Made by a program: the position numbers and the translations under genes. Shown here one piece after another: positions 14,070 through 23,422 of a stretch of 34,045 nt of DNA (position 1 is the stretch's first letter; every line of letters starts with the position of its first letter). The notes under the pieces are model-generated. The model did not search any database. It saw only the letters and a program-made list of their open reading frames with translations, and was not told where the DNA came from. The stretch covers positions 1 to 34,045 of the forward strand of contig JAIROS010000017.1 in the NCBI GenBank assembly GCA_031257405.1. The letters run 5' to 3'. Source of the DNA: Puniceicoccales bacterium. Its GTDB lineage: Bacteria > Verrucomicrobiota > Verrucomicrobiia > Opitutales > LL51.

Positions 14070-15776
14070 ATGAAAACGCGATTTTTTACAATATGGATTG
14101 CATTCCTGCAAATCTTCGTCGCCAATGCCCTTCCAAGTAGCATTAGTATTAATGCGCGCTTCAGCCCCGACAAAGTCGATATAAACGACGAAGTGCGCTA
14201 TGTCGTCGAAATCACTGACGCCTTCCCCCAATCCATTAAAATCCCTACCGTCCCCGGCCTGCGCCAACGCGGCGAAAGCGTCTTCCAATCGTCGACCTCG
14301 GTGAACGGCCTAGTAACTCAAAAAACTTCCTTCATTTTCTCCTTTCAAGCAGAAAAAATAGGCGTCATCGAAATGCCAGAATATAATATTGAGATCGATG
14401 GCGAAGAATATCCGGTCATGCCGGCCAAGGTAAAGGTTGTCAGCGATTCCAACACAACACCTCAGCAACAGAACCAGGAAATTAGTCTTGAGGCCAAACT
14501 GTCCTGCTCTCAGGCTTACGTGGGCCAAAGCATTCCCGTTAAACTGTCAATAAGAATTAACAAACTGATTCAGCTGCAAAATCCCATTAAAATACAGATT
14601 GCGAACGACGCTTTTTCCCAATCTTCGCTTTCAAAGCAACCCGAATTAAAATCGGATCAGGGTTATAAAATTTATTCCTGGGATACGTTCATCACTCCCC
14701 TCAAGAGCGGTCCGCAGGAAGTAATTTTCCGGGGGACTTTTCCCGTTCAAGTTGCGCGGAGTATGGGATTTTTTGCCATTGCGGAGCAGGAGACCGTCAA
14801 TTTATCTTCGCAACCCGTTCCGCTAAAAATCCTCCCCTTACCCAAAGCGCCGGCGGATTTCAGTGGGGGTATTGGGAAATTTGTGCTCAAAAATGTCCGC
14901 CTATCGTCGGATCGCGCGCTGCTGGAAGAACCCGTGACACTCTCGGTAGCCATCGAGGGGGAAGGTAATTTTTCCCGCTTACAGGCGCCCAAAATTCCAT
15001 CGTATGGGTCGTGGAATGGGTCGTGGAAAATTTTCTTACCGAAAACAATATTTCTCCCCGATGATGAATACGGTTTTCGCGGGGTAAAAAAGATAGAATT
15101 CGTCATTATACCGCTGAAAACCGGCGAAGTCCCCGTCCCCGATATCGCCCTCACCTTCTTTAACCCCCAAACGGGCCAGTTCGAGACGGTTAGCATCGAT
15201 AATAGCCAGAAAACGGTCCTCGTCTCCCGTTCCGCGGAAACTTTTTCCAGTTCCAGCGCCGATTCCAGCGACGAAAGGAGCACCATCGATACGCCCAAAA
15301 CTAACAATCCTCCTCCGCCGGTCCGCATTTTAGCCAACGATACGCGGCCCGTTAAAACGCTAAAACCCTTTTACACGCAGGTTTGGTTCTGGATTATGCA
15401 GGCGTGTTTTACGGCCATTGCGGCCCTATTCGCCCTGAAAACTAAAGCGCTATCCGCCGTCCCAACGGAAATAAAATGGAATATGAAAAAAATTAAAGCG
15501 CTTTTGGTCCAGGCGTTGGAAAATAAGAGTGCCGAACAATTTTACAAGGGTGCCTCGGAAGCCATCGCCCAAAAATTAGCCGCACTCAACGTGACCGGGG
15601 AAAATCGCGCGGAACAAATTGAGCAACTGCGAGAAAAGAACATAAAACATTTGAAGTGGCTGGAATCCTTTTTGAATGAAGCCGATGCCATTGCTTTCGG
15701 CCAAGGTACGACCGATCCCAAATATCTCCAGCTTCAATTGGAAAGATTAATAATGTTTTTACAACAAAAGTCCTAG
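14070..15776 (+). CDS. batD: BatD, oxygen-tolerance family membrane protein
   Basis: 568 residues. ATG 14070 is one base after the batB-batC stop; an upstream GTG in frame is less likely because the signal peptide (KTRFFTIWIAFLQIFVANALP) starts here. The periplasmic part consists of beta-sandwich-like repeats opening with the family pattern SISINARFSPDKVDINDEVRY ('a..d...v..ge.v.l.v') and a second one at LEAKLSCSQAYVGQSIPVKL. A Ser/Pro-rich spacer precedes a single transmembrane helix (about residues 442-460, FWIMQACFTAIAALFAL) and a helical cytoplasmic tail. BatD is thought to assemble with BatA/B/C/E at the inner membrane. Confidence 0.9.
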   Translation: MKTRFFTIWIAFLQIFVANALPSSISINARFSPDKVDINDEVRYVVEITDAFPQSIKIPTVPGLRQRGESVFQSSTSVNGLVTQKTSFIFSFQAEKIGVIEMPEYNIEIDGEEYPVMPAKVKVVSDSNTTPQQQNQEISLEAKLSCSQAYVGQSIPVKLSIRINKLIQLQNPIKIQIANDAFSQSSLSKQPELKSDQGYKIYSWDTFITPLKSGPQEVIFRGTFPVQVARSMGFFAIAEQETVNLSSQPVPLKILPLPKAPADFSGGIGKFVLKNVRLSSDRALLEEPVTLSVAIEGEGNFSRLQAPKIPSYGSWNGSWKIFLPKTIFLPDDEYGFRGVKKIEFVIIPLKTGEVPVPDIALTFFNPQTGQFETVSIDNSQKTVLVSRSAETFSSSSADSSDERSTIDTPKTNNPPPPVRILANDTRPVKTLKPFYTQVWFWIMQACFTAIAALFALKTKALSAVPTEIKWNMKKIKALLVQALENKSAEQFYKGASEAIAQKLAALNVTGENRAEQIEQLREKNIKHLKWLESFLNEADAIAFGQGTTDPKYLQLQLERLIMFLQQKS

Positions 15777-15793
15777 GAATACATTTTAAAATC

Positions 15794-16489
15794 ATGAAAA
15801 ATTTACTCGTATATTGCTTTTTACTTTGCTGGGCGGCGCGGTTGGTGGCGCAGGACGACTTGGTGTTCCACAAAGCTAGCGAGGCTTACGGCGGGCAAAA
15901 TTACGCCAGGGCGATCGAGTTACTGGAAAATACGCCGACCCATTCTTTTGCGCGGTACTTTAATTTGGGGTGTGCGTACCAAAAAAATGGCGACACGGCT
16001 CGTGCGTGGATTGCCTTCGAAAAAGCCAGGCAAATCAAGCCCTACGACAAAAATTTACGGGCCGCGCTGCGATCGCTCCCGCTGACCCCGGAACAACGAC
16101 CGTTCATCCCCCTGTACCAAACTTCTTTTTTCATCAATATTTTCCTTATACTGGCCTGTATTTTTTTCTGGAGAATGGTTGGGATTTGGCTGCGGTACCG
16201 GGCAAAGAAAACGTTTCGCAGGGGTTGTTTTTACTTTAATTTACTAAATTTTTTAATTTGCGTGGGATTTTTTTACGGATCGAGTATTATTTTCCGGAAG
16301 TGCATTACGGTGACGGAGCACACGGCGCTACACATTTCGCCGACGCCCCAATCGGAAGTGATCGACCATCTGCCCGCCGGAACTCCCCTCGCCGTCCAGG
16401 CGAAATACGGAAATTTTTTACATATCAATCTCAAAAATAACCAAAATGGTTGGATCGACGCACAAAATGTAAAATATATTTACGATTAG
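15794..16489 (+). CDS. batE: BatE: TPR, membrane and SH3-like domain protein
   Basis: 231 residues. A signal peptide (residues 1-19, cleavage near LVAQ), then TPR helices (ASEAYGGQNYARAIELLEN, ARYFNLGCAYQKNGDTARAWIAFEKARQIKP), two transmembrane helices (about 113-132 and 147-168) and a C-terminal bacterial-SH3-like domain (TVTEHTALHISPTPQSEVIDHLPAGTPL...NGWIDAQNV). This domain order is that of BatE in Bat operons. It lies 17 bases after batD and is followed 4 bases later by rsmE, so read-through into rsmE is likely. Confidence 0.87.
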   Translation: MKNLLVYCFLLCWAARLVAQDDLVFHKASEAYGGQNYARAIELLENTPTHSFARYFNLGCAYQKNGDTARAWIAFEKARQIKPYDKNLRAALRSLPLTPEQRPFIPLYQTSFFINIFLILACIFFWRMVGIWLRYRAKKTFRRGCFYFNLLNFLICVGFFYGSSIIFRKCITVTEHTALHISPTPQSEVIDHLPAGTPLAVQAKYGNFLHINLKNNQNGWIDAQNVKYIYD

Positions 16490-16493
16490 TGCC

Positions 16494-17213
16494 ATGCTAA
16501 GGGCTTTCCACTGGGGAATTTTAGAGAAGCGATCGACTATCCGCCTCGATCCCAAGGAAGCCCACCACCTATTTCGCGTTTTACGGGCCGGCGACGGAGA
16601 AAAAGTGACCATTCTCGACGGCCGCGGGTGCTACGCGGAAGGCCACATTGTCGACCGAAAAACCCAGGAAATCGCGATTGACGAGCTCCATTTTGCCCAG
16701 GGGAGTAGGATTATTTTGTATCCGGCGCTGCTAAAAAGTGGGGCCATGGATTGGCTTATCCGCGAAGTGACGGCGATTGGGGTCGGGGAAATTATTCCGC
16801 TCGTGACTGAACATGCCGCGGTAAAAATGAGTAAAGAGGCGGCCGCAAAAAAGCAATTGCACTGGAATAATATTGCTCGGGAGGCTTGCAAACAATCGGG
16901 GAATCCCGTTCTTCCGGCGATTGGGCTGCCCCAAAAAATTGAGCAAATCGACTTCGCGCGACCCACATTTTTAGCGGCACTCCGCCGGCCGACGACGGAT
17001 TTATTTCGCCATGGAGATGCGATAAAAAGCGGTGGGATTAATCTCATTATTGGTCCTGAGGGGGATTTTTCCGAGCGGGAATACGGACTATTTTCCGAAA
17101 AAAACGTCCATTTTATTCGCCTTGGGTCCCACGTTTTGAGGGCTGAAACGGCTGCCCTATACCTGCTCAGCGCCGTCGATTATCTGTCGCAGTCAACCGA
17201 TGCCGGTACTTAA
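16494..17213 (+). CDS. rsmE: RsmE, 16S rRNA m3U1498 methyltransferase
   Basis: 239 residues, usual RsmE length. It methylates N3 of U1498 in the decoding region of 16S rRNA, using S-adenosylmethionine through a SPOUT knot fold. The N-terminal PUA-like part reads LDPKEAHHLFRVLRAGDGEKVTILDGRG. The knot motifs are clear: LIREVTAIGVGEIIPLVTEHAAVK, NIAREACKQSGNPVLP, LIIGPEGDFSEREYGLF and the C-terminal LGSHVLRAETAALYLLSA. The usual GPEGG is GPEGD here. It starts four bases after batE and is probably cotranscribed with the Bat operon. Confidence 0.96.
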   Translation: MLRAFHWGILEKRSTIRLDPKEAHHLFRVLRAGDGEKVTILDGRGCYAEGHIVDRKTQEIAIDELHFAQGSRIILYPALLKSGAMDWLIREVTAIGVGEIIPLVTEHAAVKMSKEAAAKKQLHWNNIAREACKQSGNPVLPAIGLPQKIEQIDFARPTFLAALRRPTTDLFRHGDAIKSGGINLIIGPEGDFSEREYGLFSEKNVHFIRLGSHVLRAETAALYLLSAVDYLSQSTDAGT

Positions 17214-17252
17214 ATCCTTGCCCAACGAACAAATTTTACCACCCTATGTTTT

Positions 17253-18008
17253 ATGGAAATTCCCATGGATTTCTGTCTGGGAGAATTGACGCGGCGCCCT
17301 AATCGCTTTATTTTCGAGGGAATTGAGGCGGGAAATATGCAGCGCTGGCATTGCCCCGTGACGGGAAAAATCGGGTTGGTGGATGATTTTTGCGGCATCC
17401 CCTGCCTCTTTACCCCGGCGACTCCCGACAACAAACGGACGACTCAGGGGACTGTCGAAGCGATTTCCCTCAACCAAGGCCGCGATTGGATCGGTATCAA
17501 TCAGAATCGCGTCAACGGCTGGATCGAACGCTTGTTGCGCGAAAATGCTCTGCCGGACATGATTAATACGGAGGGTTGTTCCGTACGCCGCGAAGTCACG
17601 GTCGACGATTCTCGCATCGATTTACTCGTCGAAAATGGCGGTGCGCAAACATTTTTGGAACTGAAAACCCCCATCCGCGACCTACTTTTATCGCCGGGAG
17701 ATCACTTCACTCGCCCCCCTTCGCAAACGTATTTTGACCGCGGACTGCGCCATTTTAGGACGCTTGCCCAACTGGCCCAAAGGGGGCATCGCACCATCGT
17801 AGCCATGTGTTTCATGTACGACGCGGTACCTTTTTCGCTGCCCAAACGGGATAAATGGAATGCGAAAATTATGGATGTCATTGGCGAAGCGACGGCTTGT
17901 GGCGTAGAAAATTGGCAGTTGAAATTGAAAATTTCCCCGCAGGCTCTGCGTGTCATTTCCTGTGAAAAAGCAGATAAAATGTCGGAAAATTTTACACATT
18001 CGCCCTGA
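17253..18008 (+). CDS. sfsA: SfsA family protein
   Basis: 251 residues (ATG 17253; ATG 17265 is equally possible). SfsA pattern: LGELTRRPNRFIFEG at the N-terminus, an OB-like part, then a nuclease-like fold with SRIDLLVENG, FLELKTPIRDLLL, RGLRHFRTLAQLAQRGHRTIVAMCFMYDAVPFSLP and a Gly-Val-Glu near the C-terminus (CGVENWQ). The family is named for sugar-fermentation stimulation in E. coli, and the fold resembles a PD-(D/E)XK nuclease (D-x-E-x-K visible as RIDLL...LELKT), but its true role is unresolved. The first half diverges from typical SfsA. It sits 39 bases after rsmE and 68 before a helicase-nuclease gene. Confidence 0.8.
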   Translation: MEIPMDFCLGELTRRPNRFIFEGIEAGNMQRWHCPVTGKIGLVDDFCGIPCLFTPATPDNKRTTQGTVEAISLNQGRDWIGINQNRVNGWIERLLRENALPDMINTEGCSVRREVTVDDSRIDLLVENGGAQTFLELKTPIRDLLLSPGDHFTRPPSQTYFDRGLRHFRTLAQLAQRGHRTIVAMCFMYDAVPFSLPKRDKWNAKIMDVIGEATACGVENWQLKLKISPQALRVISCEKADKMSENFTHSP

Positions 18009-18076
18009 ATTTATTTTTTGGGTAGCGCAAAATATTGCCAAGCGGCGGCGATCATTTGACTGGGAAGCAGGGCGGC

Positions 18077-20893
18077 ATGGAACTCAGAGATCAGGCAATT
18101 CGACAGCGGTTCACCGGCGAGCACGACAAAAATTTCTCCGTAATCGCACCGGCCGGAGTCGGAAAAACAACGGCCATTACTCAAAAAATCGCCTCCATTA
18201 TCCGCACAAAAGCCGTTCCACTGGACCGATTGATCGTCGTCACCTACACGCAGGCCGCCGCCTCGGAGTTGCAGCAGCGCACCCTGTTCGAAGTCCAAAG
18301 GGAAGGCGGCGATTTATCATTTTTCGGACACATTTTTTTTGGCACCATTCACGCCTTTGCCGACCAACTCCTGCGCCATTACGGCCATTGCATCGGGATC
18401 GCACCGGGTTTCGAGATCGAGCAAAATGAAAAATACCTGTGGCACTCATTTTTACAATCGCTGGAGGCAGACCCCCAATTCGACCTAGGTCCCATCGCAA
18501 CCCTCCTGCCAACCGAAAAATTTTACGCTTTGGTGGAAAAATTTTACGCAACCGAAATGGATATCATGCCCGTCACGGCCCAACCCCCCGCCATCGACCT
18601 CTCCGAATTGTTGCGCTATCCCGCCAAAAATAACGGCAATATCTCCAAAATCCAAAGCGATCTCCGCCTATGGCTAGCGCACCCGACTTTTCCACTGCCA
18701 AAAATGACAACCAAGGCGCGGGAATTTGAATTTCTCTGGGAGCAGGCGATGGCGCCCCTGGAAGATTGGTGTTCGGCGGCATGCGCGCCAATTTTTAAAT
18801 ATATGGTTAAAAAATATGAAAAATTTCGGATCGAACGGGGGCGGCTCACCTTTTCGGACCTCATAAAATTATCCACCCACCTGCTCGACGATGAACATTC
18901 GGGCCGGCTTTTGCGGCGTTATTTTGTCATTCTCGACGAGGCGCAGGATACGGACGCGCAACAATTCCGGCTGCTCCTAGGGGTCGCGCAACATCCCGGG
19001 GCGAAGGACGCCGATTGTTTCCAAAACCCGCCGGCGCCGGGGCGATATTGTATGGTTGGGGACCCGCAGCAGTCGATTTATTCGGAGCGGGCGGACGTAT
19101 CATTTTACCAAAAAATTCACAAAACATTGATTAATGTCGGTGCGATGGAGGAGCTACTTTTTCCGGTTACGCTGCGTTTTGGGTCACAAATTGCGCGGCA
19201 CATCAACGGTACGTTTTGCGATATTTTGGACGGCCGCGATGGCCAGGTACGGTTCACCGAGATCACTTCCGCTGGGGAATTTCCCGCTTCGCCCGATCGA
19301 AATCCGTCGCCCAATCAAAACCATTTACCGGGATGGTCCCGGGTAGATGCCGCCGAAACAACCGATGAATTGGCTTTTCTCGCCGATTTTTTTAATTGTA
19401 AAAATCCTGCGAATTTTGGCGCCGATCGGTGGAGCGACGTGGCGGTACTCTGCCCGCGAAAGGCGTGGCTATTCGAAATCCAGGACCATTTTTCGCAGCA
19501 ACCATCGGCCCCTAAAACCCAAATCCACTCCGCCGTGAAAACTTATGGGGAATATCGCGAATTTTCTTGGATGCGCGCCCTCATTTTACTCATGATTAAC
19601 CCCCGAAATCAGTTTGAATTCGCCGGAATTTTACGCGAAATGTTTGCCATCGCCGATACGCCCATCGCCCGATACTGCCGCGGCCAAGGGGTTACCGAAA
19701 TCGCCGCCCTCTGGGAAAATTTTCAAAAATTGTCCGAAAAATGCCAGCATTTATCCCCGCTGCAGGCCATCGATTTTCTATCCCAAACCCTCGATCTAAA
19801 ACGCCGGCTGCAGGCCATTCAAAATAATTTTAATGAAAAAATTGACAAAATATTGCGTTTAGGGGCCGTCCGATGCGCATCGCTGACCGAATTTTCACAA
19901 TATTTGGAGCGGCAGGCGGCGGAAGTTTTGCGCGGGGAAGACGTCGACGAAAACGCCCTGCAGCTGTACACTTTCCACAAGGCGAAGGGGTTGGAGTGGC
20001 CGGTGGTCATTTTGCCCTTCGTCAATCGCAAGCAGACGCCCGCACCACGCATTTTACCGGAAGTCGTCGGCGGGAAGATCGCGATCAGCGGCCGCCAGTA
20101 CCGACTTTGGGCCGACCCCCACAGCGCCAGAAATAACGCGGAACGCCTTTTATACGTCGCATTGACGCGGCAAAAACGGCGGACTATTTTCGTCGACGAC
20201 GGCACCGAACCGGCATTGTACTCCACGGCAGCGACGCTCCAAATCGAAAATATAAACAAAAATTTAATTAAAAATTTACCAATTTTCCAATGGCAAAGGT
20301 CAACGACAATGGCTCTCTGTAGCTCGCCTCGGCCGCGGGGTACGCCCAGGGAAACGCCCCATAATTTTCCGCTTAAATACTCCTATTTTCCGCTATTTAC
20401 GCCCAGCCAACCCGCTGCGATAACCGGCGAAAAAATGTGTAATAACGGTTCTTTGGCCTACGGCAATTGGTGGCATGAGACGATGAAGCGCTGTCCTTTT
20501 AAAGGCGATGGGGCCACAATTTTTTTACATTCGGCGATCCACGATGCCCCCGATAGAGATCTTGGGCGGCGCGACGTCGAAAAATTGATTTCCAACGGCA
20601 CTTTTTGGCAACTGATCCGTGAAAGTGAAAAAATTTTCCGCGAATATCCGCTTTTTATTCGGGACCGCGACCACATTTTCGAAGGGCGCATCGATCTGCT
20701 CCTGAAGACTCGGCGCACGCTCCATATTATCGACTGGAAAACGGAAAATATCGGCAATATTGACTATTTTTTTACAAAACATATGACCCAACTCCAACAC
20801 TACAAAACCGCTTTGCTCCTATTATTTCCCCATTTTTTCATCGACGCGAGCGTCTACTCCACGGCGCTAGGGAAATTTCTCCCTTTACAATAA
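18077..20893 (+). CDS. AddA-like UvrD-family helicase with C-terminal PD-(D/E)XK nuclease
   Basis: 938 residues from ATG 18077; a TTG at 18035 is less likely. Superfamily 1 motifs are all present: Walker A APAGVGKTTAI (about 24-34), VVTYTQAAASEL, ILDEAQDTDAQQ, MVGDPQQSIYSERADV, LRFGSQIARHIN, YTFHKAKGLEWPVVILP and AERLLYVALTRQKR. The C-terminal RecB-type nuclease is also intact: YGNWWHE (the G-x-x-x-H region), GRIDLLL (Asp near residue 871), IIDWKTE (near 884-890) and TQLQHYKTAL. This is the layout of AddA, which with AddB resects double-strand breaks up to a Chi site. The protein is shorter than many AddA (about 1,200), and no addB lies beside it. It probably ends the Bat-rsmE-sfsA transcription unit. 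Confidence 0.88.
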   Translation: MELRDQAIRQRFTGEHDKNFSVIAPAGVGKTTAITQKIASIIRTKAVPLDRLIVVTYTQAAASELQQRTLFEVQREGGDLSFFGHIFFGTIHAFADQLLRHYGHCIGIAPGFEIEQNEKYLWHSFLQSLEADPQFDLGPIATLLPTEKFYALVEKFYATEMDIMPVTAQPPAIDLSELLRYPAKNNGNISKIQSDLRLWLAHPTFPLPKMTTKAREFEFLWEQAMAPLEDWCSAACAPIFKYMVKKYEKFRIERGRLTFSDLIKLSTHLLDDEHSGRLLRRYFVILDEAQDTDAQQFRLLLGVAQHPGAKDADCFQNPPAPGRYCMVGDPQQSIYSERADVSFYQKIHKTLINVGAMEELLFPVTLRFGSQIARHINGTFCDILDGRDGQVRFTEITSAGEFPASPDRNPSPNQNHLPGWSRVDAAETTDELAFLADFFNCKNPANFGADRWSDVAVLCPRKAWLFEIQDHFSQQPSAPKTQIHSAVKTYGEYREFSWMRALILLMINPRNQFEFAGILREMFAIADTPIARYCRGQGVTEIAALWENFQKLSEKCQHLSPLQAIDFLSQTLDLKRRLQAIQNNFNEKIDKILRLGAVRCASLTEFSQYLERQAAEVLRGEDVDENALQLYTFHKAKGLEWPVVILPFVNRKQTPAPRILPEVVGGKIAISGRQYRLWADPHSARNNAERLLYVALTRQKRRTIFVDDGTEPALYSTAATLQIENINKNLIKNLPIFQWQRSTTMALCSSPRPRGTPRETPHNFPLKYSYFPLFTPSQPAAITGEKMCNNGSLAYGNWWHETMKRCPFKGDGATIFLHSAIHDAPDRDLGRRDVEKLISNGTFWQLIRESEKIFREYPLFIRDRDHIFEGRIDLLLKTRRTLHIIDWKTENIGNIDYFFTKHMTQLQHYKTALLLLFPHFFIDASVYSTALGKFLPLQ

Positions 20894-21019
20894 AAAAATT
20901 ATTTACATTAAATTACAATTCCCAACGAATAAAAAAAGCCACCTTAATTCCATTATTCCCTCATTTTTCCACCGACACAAACATTCCCAAATGCACAAAA
21001 ATATCCCTTTGGGGCACCG

Positions 21020-21096
21020 TGGTGGGAGATACTGGACTCGAACCAGTGACCTCTTGCGTGTCATGCAAACGCTCTAACCAGCTGAGCTAATCCCCC
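21020..21096 (-). tRNA. tRNA-Val (anticodon GAC)
   Basis: On the reverse strand, 77 bases from 21096 to 21020 fold as a complete cloverleaf. The acceptor stem GGGGGAT/ATCTCCC has one G-T pair. The D arm is GCTC/GAGC. The anticodon stem TTTGC/GCAAG encloses loop ATGACAC, giving anticodon GAC. The variable loop is AGGTC. The T arm is ACTGG-TTCGAGT-CCAGT. The discriminator A and CCA are encoded. It reads codons GUC and GUU. Confidence 0.96.
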
Positions 21097-21161
21097 GCGC
21101 CGGCCATCGAAACGATATCCTCCGCCGAATCAAGAAAAATTTCACTGCCCTCGGATTTTTA

Positions 21162-21190
21162 TTGTACATGCCCCATAAGTTCGGTATGTT
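21162..21190 (+). promoter_or_regulatory. Candidate ftsK promoter abutting the start codon
   Basis: TTGTAC (21162-21167), a 17-base spacer and TATGTT (21185-21190), six bases before ATG 21197. Transcription would begin at or next to the start codon. Each box is about 4 of 6. Confidence 0.45.
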
Positions 21191-21196
21191 TCGCCC

Positions 21197-23353
21197 ATGC
21201 TTTCGGCAAAAATGAGAATAATTATGGGATTGGGGCTGGCCGCGTTCGCCCTACTGCTAGCCGCCGCGCTCCTCGATTTTTCACCGCAACAAAGCCATTT
21301 CATCACGACAAATTACGCCAGCGAAGCGAATAATTTGGTGGGGACGTTAGGTTCGACGGCGGCATTTTGGTTATTTCGCATTTTTGGTGGGGGGGCTATT
21401 TTTTTACCGGCCGTCCCTTTGGCCCTACTTTTTTCGCTCGCTTTCCCCAAAAAATTTTCCCTTTGGCATGGGGCATTTGCGGTTAATTTCATTTTATTTG
21501 CTGCGATTTTTTTAGATTGGTGGCAAAAATTTTCACCCATTGAGCGGTGGCACACCTTTACGGCTGGGGCGGGCGGGATCGCGGGAGCTCTTTTTATGGA
21601 GCGCATTTTTTTACCGTTGCTGGGCAAATGGGGGAGTTTTTTTACTGCATTTACCGTACTTTTACTGCAAATCGTCCTTCCCGTCGGAGGATTTTTGAAA
21701 CGCCATCCCCTCGCCCAAAAATTACTTTCCTACACACTTTTGCCGCTCAAATTTCCCATTAATTTTTTAAAAAATCAATTAAAAAAACGTAAATCACCCC
21801 CTTTACCTCCCCCAGCGAATTTCCAAGGGGGAGAAAAAAATAGGGAGGCGAAATTATTGCCGCCGGACGATGCCCAGAGCGTGCGGATCATCGAGGAGAC
21901 GGCCGTTTCCAAAACGAGTGTACCCCTAAAAAAACGGGATTCTGACTACATTTTTCCGACAATCGACCTGCTCGAATCGTCGAAGGGCGGCTCGAAGCAG
22001 TCTGCCGCTCAGGGGGAAAATCATGGGCTTGTCGCGCGGAAATTAGTCGAAGTTCTGGCGCAATTCGGGGTACAGGTCGCGCCCGGCGAAATCCATAAAG
22101 GCCCCGTAATCACGCGCTACGAAGTCACGCCCGATGCGGGTATTCGCGTTGAAAAAATTGTCAATCTCGATAAAAATATTGCCCTCGGACTGGCGGCGAA
22201 ATCGGTGCGTATCATCGCGCCCGTGCCGGGAAAAGGCTGCGTCGGCATCGAATTGCCCAATACCCATCCGGCGAGCGTCCACTTGCGCGAAATCCTCGAG
22301 TCCAAAAATTGGGCGGATATGCAGGCGACGATCCCCATCGTTTTGGGGCGGGGGGTGACCGGCGAACCCATCATTTATGATCTCGCGAAAATGCCGCACC
22401 TCCTCATCGCCGGCGCGACGGGTTCCGGAAAAACGGTGTGCATCAACGCGATTATCGCCTCCCTCCTCTACCACGCGTCCCCGGAGGATTTGCGTTTCAT
22501 TATGGTGGACCCGAAGATCGTCGAGATGCAGAATTACAATCGCCTGCCCCACATGCTCGTCCCCGTCGTGACCGATCCCAAAAAAGTCCCCGGCGCATTG
22601 AAGTGGCTCATTGGGGAAATGGAATTGCGCTACAAAATTTTTGCCAAGGCCGGCGCCCGCAATATCGCTAATTATAATGAAAAATTAAATAATTTGCAAA
22701 AACTCGCGGAGGAAGACGGCGTTGAGTACAAAAAATTTCCTTACATTGTGTGCATCATCGACGAGTTAGCGGATTTGATGATGGTTGCGCCGGGGGACAT
22801 CGAAACTTACATTGCGCGGCTGGCGCAATTGGCTCGTGCGGCGGGGATCCACCTCGTTTTAGCGACGCAGCGCCCTTCGGTGAACGTCATTACGGGCATT
22901 ATCAAAGCGAATCTGCCGTGCCGCATTGCGTTTAAAGTTTCTTCGAAGGTGGACAGCCGGACGATTCTCGACAGCGGTGGAGCGGAAGCGCTTCTCGGCC
23001 AGGGCGACATGTTATTTTCTCCGCCTGGGGCCTCCGGGTTACTGCGGGCGCAGGGGGCGCTCGTCTCCGATGACGAAATTAATGCCATTGTCAAGTATCT
23101 TTTTCAAAAAAATGGCGGACCGAAGTTTGAGGAGGCGGTACAGAGGGAGATGGAGAGCGGCACGGACCCGGCTAACGGCGATGAAAACTGGGAAGACGAA
23201 CTTATCCCGCGGGCACTGGAAATTATCCGTTCCAATGATCACGCTTCCACTTCCTTCCTCCAGCGCAAGTTAAAAATCGGTTACAATCGCGCCGCACGGA
23301 TCATGGACGCCCTCCGCGAACGGGGCTTAGTGGGGACCGAAACGGAAGATTAA
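21197..23353 (+). CDS. ftsK: FtsK, DNA translocase for chromosome segregation at division
   Basis: 718 residues. The N-terminal membrane domain has about four hydrophobic helices (residues 10-25, 55-75, 90-110, 118-160). A short Pro/Lys-rich linker follows (about 195-280; E. coli FtsK has a far longer one). Then come the alpha/beta motor domain and a C-terminal winged-helix gamma domain (about 655-715). Motor motifs: GPVITRYEVTPDAGIRV, Walker A IAGATGSGKTVCINAII (about 403-418), IMVDPKIVEM, Walker B CIIDELADLMM (about 520), LATQRPSVNVITGIIKANLP and ILDSGGAEALLGQGDML. FtsK pumps DNA toward KOPS/dif at the septum and activates XerCD. It is monocistronic and divergent from tRNA-Val. Confidence 0.96.
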   Translation: MLSAKMRIIMGLGLAAFALLLAAALLDFSPQQSHFITTNYASEANNLVGTLGSTAAFWLFRIFGGGAIFLPAVPLALLFSLAFPKKFSLWHGAFAVNFILFAAIFLDWWQKFSPIERWHTFTAGAGGIAGALFMERIFLPLLGKWGSFFTAFTVLLLQIVLPVGGFLKRHPLAQKLLSYTLLPLKFPINFLKNQLKKRKSPPLPPPANFQGGEKNREAKLLPPDDAQSVRIIEETAVSKTSVPLKKRDSDYIFPTIDLLESSKGGSKQSAAQGENHGLVARKLVEVLAQFGVQVAPGEIHKGPVITRYEVTPDAGIRVEKIVNLDKNIALGLAAKSVRIIAPVPGKGCVGIELPNTHPASVHLREILESKNWADMQATIPIVLGRGVTGEPIIYDLAKMPHLLIAGATGSGKTVCINAIIASLLYHASPEDLRFIMVDPKIVEMQNYNRLPHMLVPVVTDPKKVPGALKWLIGEMELRYKIFAKAGARNIANYNEKLNNLQKLAEEDGVEYKKFPYIVCIIDELADLMMVAPGDIETYIARLAQLARAAGIHLVLATQRPSVNVITGIIKANLPCRIAFKVSSKVDSRTILDSGGAEALLGQGDMLFSPPGASGLLRAQGALVSDDEINAIVKYLFQKNGGPKFEEAVQREMESGTDPANGDENWEDELIPRALEIIRSNDHASTSFLQRKLKIGYNRAARIMDALRERGLVGTETED

Positions 23354-23422
23354 GGAATTTTTCCATTAACTACCAGATTTCGACTTATTACCCAGTATAG
23401 CTAAATCTTTTTAAAAGATCAG

